NCBI GenBank assembly: GCA_016791085.1 | Contig: JAEUNN010000137.1 | Coordinates: 1-9,149, forward strand | Length of the DNA stretch: 9,149 nt | Direction of reading: 5' to 3' | Source of the DNA: Rhodocyclaceae bacterium | GTDB lineage: Bacteria > Pseudomonadota > Gammaproteobacteria > Burkholderiales > Rhodocyclaceae | In this document: in pieces, positions 6,081 to 9,149 of the stretch | Position numbering within the stretch: position 1 is the stretch's first letter | Layout of the letters: every line of letters starts with the position of its first letter | Notes under the pieces: generated by a model | What the model saw: only the letters and a program-made list of their open reading frames with translations | What the model was told of the DNA's origin: nothing | Database searches by the model: none | Made by a program: the position numbers and the translations under genes

Positions 6081-6145
6081 GTTCCCCCAACCGCCCCGGT
6101 AATTCCGTTCGTGGTGAGCCTGTCGAAGCATGAACGGAATTGCCG
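6081..6145 (+). repeat. Dispersed hairpin repeat, copy C (best preserved)
   Basis: The arm GGTAATTCCGTTCGTG (6098-6113) and the arm CATGAACGGAATTGCC (6129-6144) enclose the loop GTGAGCCTGTCGAAG. All 16 positions pair, two as G-U wobbles, and an extra C-G pair (6097-6145) extends the stem. The upstream GTTCCCC and C-rich linker (6081-6097) are shared with copy B, so the unit is about 64 bp. It lies about 200 bp after yciA on the same strand and about 140 bp beyond the end of the converging gene. Confidence 0.85.
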
Positions 6146-6280
6146 CGCACTGCCGCCCAGTGCAGCATTGCGCCCCGCCCGTACGGCGTCCCGCGATCGT
6201 CAAAACGCGGCGGCTTTCCAAGCCACCTCCTCGCCCCGTCCCGCTGGCAGAATTTCAGCCGGAGCCGGCTCCCCCCAGCC

Positions 6281-7540
6281 TTACCCCAAGCGCCCTGCCG
6301 TAAGCCGGATCAGCGTGATTTCCGACGGCGCGCCCAGGCGCTTGGGCGGCCCCCAGTAACCCGTGCCGCGGCTGGTATAGACCCAAAGGCCGGCAAGGCG
6401 GTGCAGGCCGGCCGTGTAGGGCTGCTGGAAGCGCACGAAATGGTTCCACGGAAAGAACTGCCCGCCGTGGGTATGGCCGGAAATCTGCAGGTGGAAGCCG
6501 GCTTCGGCGGCGGCCGGTGCCGAGCGCGGCTGGTGGGCCAGCAGGACGCGCGGAGCGGTAGACGGCGCGCCGCGCAGGGCGGCTTGCGGGTCGGAGCGGT
6601 GATGCTCGCCGTAGTGGTGGCCGGAATAGTCCGACACGCCGGCCAGCACCAGTTCGGCGCCGTGGTGGCGCAGCACCTCGTGCCGGTTGTGCAAAACATT
6701 GATGCCGAGCCGGCGCAATTCGGCAATCCAGGCATCGGCGCCCGAATAGTATTCGTGGTTGCCGGTCACGAAATAAGTGCCGAAGCGCGAGCCCAGCCCG
6801 GCGAGCGTGGCGACATGGCCACGCAGCTCGGCCACCTTGCCGTCGACCAGATCGCCGGTAATCGCCACCACGTGCGCATCGAGTTGATTCACGCGCGCCA
6901 CGATCCGCGCGAGGAAGCCGCGCTTTATGGTCGGGCCGACGTGTATGTCGCTCAACTGCACGATGCGGAATCCCTCCAGGGCCGGCGGCAGGTCGGGCAG
7001 GGGAATGTCCACTTCCACGACGCGCGGCGTGCGGCGCGCGTTGAACAGCCCGATCAGGCTGGCGAGCGGCGCCAGCACCGCCACGGCCACGGCCGAGTCG
7101 TGCGCCAGCGCCTGCAGCGTCGTGGCGCTCAACAACAGTAGCGCGGGCAACAGCAGCAGGTCGCGCAGCACCGTGAGCACCAGCAGCGTGGACGCCAGCC
7201 CGGTCATGAACAGCCCGCCCCACACCACCGGCACGGCGAGCGCGCGATGCCAGCGCCCGGCGTAGCGCGGCGCGAGCAGCGAGGCCGGAATCCATGCGGC
7301 CGAAGCGGCGAGGAGCGCAATTGCCGCGGCATTGCCGGCCGGCGCGAGATCCATGGCCGGCAACAGGCGTAGTCCGACATAGGCGTGGAGCAGGGCGAAC
7401 AGGCCGGCGACGAACACCACCGCTCCGCGCCCCGGCCCGCGGCGCCGCGCGGCCCGTGCCTGCAGGCCGGGGCCGGGTTCATCGGGATAGGCGGTATCGG
7501 CGGTGTGGCTACTGTCGTTCATGGCTTTGCGAGCGTCCAT
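6281..7540 (-). CDS. Membrane-anchored metallophosphoesterase (calcineurin-like)
   Basis: Up to 419 residues. The N-terminal 170 residues hold about five hydrophobic segments (about 40-60, 70-90, 101-123, 127-141, 148-166). Residues 175-415 form a calcineurin-like phosphoesterase domain with all metal-binding blocks in order: SDIHVG (Asp198, His200), GDLVD (Asp230), GNHEYY (Asn261, His262), LAHQP (His336) and GHTHGGQ (His356, His358). The ending, with TSRGTGYWGPPKRLG (389-403), is typical of YaeI/YkuE-like proteins. Some relatives act on UDP-2,3-diacylglucosamine or other phosphoesters, but the substrate here is unknown. The enzyme domain follows an Arg-rich junction (Asn-Ala-Arg-Arg, 167-170), which suggests a cytoplasmic location, but topology is not certain. 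The start is uncertain: ATG at 7540 or 7522, neither with a clear ribosome site. Confidence 0.9.
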   Translation of the reverse strand: MDARKAMNDSSHTADTAYPDEPGPGLQARAARRRGPGRGAVVFVAGLFALLHAYVGLRLLPAMDLAPAGNAAAIALLAASAAWIPASLLAPRYAGRWHRALAVPVVWGGLFMTGLASTLLVLTVLRDLLLLPALLLLSATTLQALAHDSAVAVAVLAPLASLIGLFNARRTPRVVEVDIPLPDLPPALEGFRIVQLSDIHVGPTIKRGFLARIVARVNQLDAHVVAITGDLVDGKVAELRGHVATLAGLGSRFGTYFVTGNHEYYSGADAWIAELRRLGINVLHNRHEVLRHHGAELVLAGVSDYSGHHYGEHHRSDPQAALRGAPSTAPRVLLAHQPRSAPAAAEAGFHLQISGHTHGGQFFPWNHFVRFQQPYTAGLHRLAGLWVYTSRGTGYWGPPKRLGAPSEITLIRLTAGRLG

Positions 7541-7874
7541 GGTTGGCTGCGGGGAAAGATATCGTTGGGTCTGTAGACCCGTTCTCCAAGGCAGTCTGCT
7601 CGCTGCGCTTGCGCAAATTTTGTAACCTGGGGTAATCGGCGCGGCCGGACGGACTGATCCGTGGCGTGCCGCGCGTTACGTCCGATGCCGGAACAGGCGC
7701 CTTCCGGCTTGCGCCCTCCAGGCGGTCGCCGCAGTAAAGGCCGCTCTAAGCATGCGAGTATTGCGGCTGTGCCGCGCGGGACTGCCGGCGGCTCGAATGC
7801 AACGTTGCCGGGCTAAAAAAATTGGCGCGGTTTGCGCCTGACTGGTCCCGGATCACGCGTGCAAGGGGGGAGAG
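7541..7874. other. Divergent intergenic region, metallophosphoesterase to L,D-transpeptidase-like gene
   Basis: These 334 bp hold no supported gene. They must carry the promoters of both flanking genes, but I find no convincing -35/-10 pair. Visible structures are the palindrome at 7567-7580, the 8-bp palindrome TTGCGCAA at 7609-7616, a run of seven A at 7815-7821 and a small GGCGC/GCGCC stem at 7824-7838. The strong ribosome site of the rightward gene closes the region. Confidence 0.5.
7567..7580. promoter_or_regulatory. Perfect palindrome before the metallophosphoesterase gene, candidate operator
   Basis: GGGTCT-GT-AGACCC is a perfect inverted repeat with 6-bp arms and a 2-bp centre, ending 26 bp before the ATG at 7540. 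The form resembles operators of GntR-type regulators (GGTC-n-n-GACC-like), which is only a resemblance. Confidence 0.25.
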
Positions 7875-8645
7875 ATGTTTTTCAGAATGCACGGGCAATG
7901 GAAGTTCCTTTCGGCACTGGCGGCGATCGTATGCGCCGGCTGTGGCGGACTGCCGCGCGAGCCGGCGCCGTGGCTGCCGTCCGACACCAGGCAATTGCTT
8001 ACGGTGGTGTCGCCCGGCTGGGAGGCTACCACCGCGGAACTGACGCGCTACGAGCGCCGCGATCAGACCTGGATTCAGGTCGGTAGCAGAATTCCGGTGC
8101 AAGTCGGACGCAGTGGCATGGGCTGGGGGCGCGGAATAGCCGCGGATGTTCGGGCGGGCGATCCGCTCAAGAAAGAAGGCGACGGCCGCGCGCCAGCCGG
8201 CGCGTTCCGCTTGTCCGCGGCCTTCGGCTATGCATTCCCCGACCAGGCTGCCGCCGCTGGCGCCGGGCTGCCATACATGCAGGCGACACCTGAGCTTGAA
8301 TGTGTGGACGACGCCGGCTCGGTTCATTACAACCGGCTTGTCCGTCGCAGCGGCGTGCCTATCCCGGACTGGAACAGTTCGGAGCAAATGCTGCGGCAAG
8401 ACGGCCAGTACCGGTGGGGCGTCGTCGTTGCGCACAACAGCGACCCGCCGGTACCGGGGGCGGGTTCCTGCATTTTCCTGCACATCTGGGAAGGCCCCTC
8501 CGCGGCAACTTCCGGATGTACCGCCATGGCTGAGGCCGACATGCGACAACTTTTCGCGTGGCTGGACGATGCCGCCAAGCCCTTGCTGGTGCAGCTTCCC
8601 GACCTGGAGTACCAACGCTTGCGCGAGGCATGGCGGCTGCCGTGA
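7875..8645 (+). CDS. Exported L,D-transpeptidase-like (YkuD-related) protein
   Basis: A 256-residue protein with an N-terminal export signal (basic 4-10, hydrophobic 11-22) ending in CAGCGG. Cys23 may be lipidated, although the -3 position is Cys where Leu/Val/Ile is usual. The mature part resembles a divergent YkuD branch: VGRSGMGWGRG (77-87), KKEGDGRAPAGAFRL (99-113, the typical Gly-Asp-Gly-x-x-Pro-x-Gly turn), HYNR (161-164), SCIFLHIWEGP (198-208, His203) and ATSGCTAM (211-218). Cys215 is the probable nucleophile. L,D-transpeptidases cross-link peptidoglycan or attach proteins to it in the periplasm. The activity here is inferred, because the motif departs from the classical S/T-H-G-C and the His-to-Cys spacing is short. 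The ATG at 7875 has a very strong GGGGGGAGAG site directly upstream; an ATG at 7887 is the alternative. The gene appears to be a single unit converging on the LysR gene. Confidence 0.85.
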   Translation: MFFRMHGQWKFLSALAAIVCAGCGGLPREPAPWLPSDTRQLLTVVSPGWEATTAELTRYERRDQTWIQVGSRIPVQVGRSGMGWGRGIAADVRAGDPLKKEGDGRAPAGAFRLSAAFGYAFPDQAAAAGAGLPYMQATPELECVDDAGSVHYNRLVRRSGVPIPDWNSSEQMLRQDGQYRWGVVVAHNSDPPVPGAGSCIFLHIWEGPSAATSGCTAMAEADMRQLFAWLDDAAKPLLVQLPDLEYQRLREAWRLP

Positions 8646-8767
8646 GCCGCGTCGCGCCGCGCCTGCAGGGCAGTAACGCAGCAGGACAGAAACGCGGCCG
8701 TGCTCGATGTATCTTCAAGCGATAGTGCGCCCGTGGCGGCATTTTGGTGCGGTGCGCGTCGATCGGC

Positions 8768-8785
8768 CGGCCGCCGCAGCGGCCG
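8768..8785. terminator. Hairpin between convergent genes, possible terminator
   Basis: CGGCCGC (8768-8774) pairs perfectly with GCGGCCG (8779-8785) around a CGCA loop, in the 161-bp gap between the L,D-transpeptidase-like gene and the LysR gene. No T-tract follows on either strand. Confidence 0.3.
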
Positions 8786-8806
8786 CTTGTGGGGAACTTG
8801 GCGCCT

Positions 8807-9149
8807 CTACGCCACGAAATCCCAATACGGCGGGTCGCCGAATGCTTCGCGCAGCCAGTCGGCGAGTTGCCGCAGCTTGGTGGATGCGCGGCGCCCTTCG
8901 GGGTGGGCCAGGTAGATGTACTCCTGCTCCACGGAGCGTTGTATGTCGACCACCTCGAGCGCGCCGGATTTGAGTTCGGCGCCCACGATAAAGGTGGGCA
9001 GCATCGCGAGACCCAGGCCGGCCAGGGCGGCGTCGCGCATCATGTCGCCGTTATTCACACGCAAGCTCACGCTGGGGCGGACGAATTCGTCCGGCTTTGC
9101 ATCCACGAAGCGCCAGTCGGCGATGCCGCGGTTGATGTAGTGGATCGCG
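8807..9149 (-). CDS. LysR-type transcriptional regulator, C-terminal part (partial)
   Basis: About 113 residues ending at a stop at 8809-8807; the 5' part lies beyond the window. The visible sequence is the second half of a LysR effector-binding domain. It includes a Tyr-Ile-Asn-Arg-Gly segment, SVSLRVNNGDMMRDAALAG, then LGLAMLPTFIVG, which is the usual hinge back into the first subdomain, LKSGALEVV, IYLAHPEGRRAS and a C-terminal helix TKLRQLADWLREAF. LysR proteins bind DNA through an N-terminal helix-turn-helix, not visible here, and respond to a small molecule. Nothing in the window identifies the ligand or target; the usual divergent target gene would lie off the right edge. The reading is continuous to the last base of the window, so there is no sign of truncation. 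Confidence 0.9.
   Translation of the reverse strand, partial: AIHYINRGIADWRFVDAKPDEFVRPSVSLRVNNGDMMRDAALAGLGLAMLPTFIVGAELKSGALEVVDIQRSVEQEYIYLAHPEGRRASTKLRQLADWLREAFGDPPYWDFVA

Larger units (their letters stand above)
5900..6280. other. Intergenic region between convergent yciA and metallophosphoesterase genes
   Basis: No gene is supported in these 381 bp. They hold three hairpin-forming segments: a perfect GGGCGG/CCGCCC stem at 5939-5955, 40 nt after the yciA stop; a G/C stem with a GTTTT loop at 6044-6064; and copy C of the dispersed hairpin repeat. Confidence 0.6.

Noticed and set aside
5029..6168. Open frame of 379 codons on the minus strand covering yciA and flanking DNA.
   Set aside because: It runs antisense through yciA and through the hairpin repeat, with low-complexity Ala/Arg/Pro peptide and no domain.
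7746..8615. Open frame of 289 codons on the minus strand opposite the L,D-transpeptidase-like gene.
   Set aside because: The plus-strand frame has a strong ribosome site, an export signal and conserved motifs; the antisense product has none.
1..9149. Search for CRISPR arrays, tRNAs, transposases, integrases, attachment sites, toxin-antitoxin pairs or defence genes.
   Set aside because: No regularly spaced direct repeats, no tRNA-like T-loop with paired arms, and no reading frame with such domains was seen.

Overview
The window is a GC-rich piece of chromosome, most likely from a betaproteobacterium of the Burkholderiales (perhaps Alcaligenaceae-like). This rests on the combination of a YihE/SrkA kinase, a YciA thioesterase, a fliOPQR block, an HMG-CoA-lyase-like tail and very high third-position GC. 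No rRNA or other decisive marker is present, so the placement is an inference of moderate confidence.

Layout from left to right: the last 38 codons of a probable hydroxymethylglutaryl-CoA lyase (+); a 428-bp GC-rich gap; a small cupin protein (+) and the stress kinase gene srkA (+). Converging on srkA is the flagellar export-gate block fliO-fliP-fliQ-fliR (-), read leftward. Upstream of fliO lies about 1.1 kb in which I recognise no gene, where a fliL-M-N segment would usually be. Then come yciA (acyl-CoA thioesterase, +), a converging membrane metallophosphoesterase (-), a 334-bp divergent gap, an exported L,D-transpeptidase-like protein (+), and at the right edge the C-terminal part of a LysR-type regulator (-).

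The best supported unit is fliOPQR. Its genes overlap or nearly touch, as expected for translational coupling of an export gate built in fixed stoichiometry. The other genes look like single, mostly housekeeping units.

The most interesting non-coding signal is a dispersed hairpin repeat with two clear copies (4675-4737 and 6081-6145) and one degenerate copy (177-209). Read in one orientation, both clear copies form complete 16-bp stems around a nearly identical 15-nt loop. All differences between their stems are compensatory or G-U wobble changes in that orientation only. I see no CRISPR array, tRNA, transposase, integrase, toxin-antitoxin pair or defence system, and apart from the repeat family the region is ordinary core chromosome.
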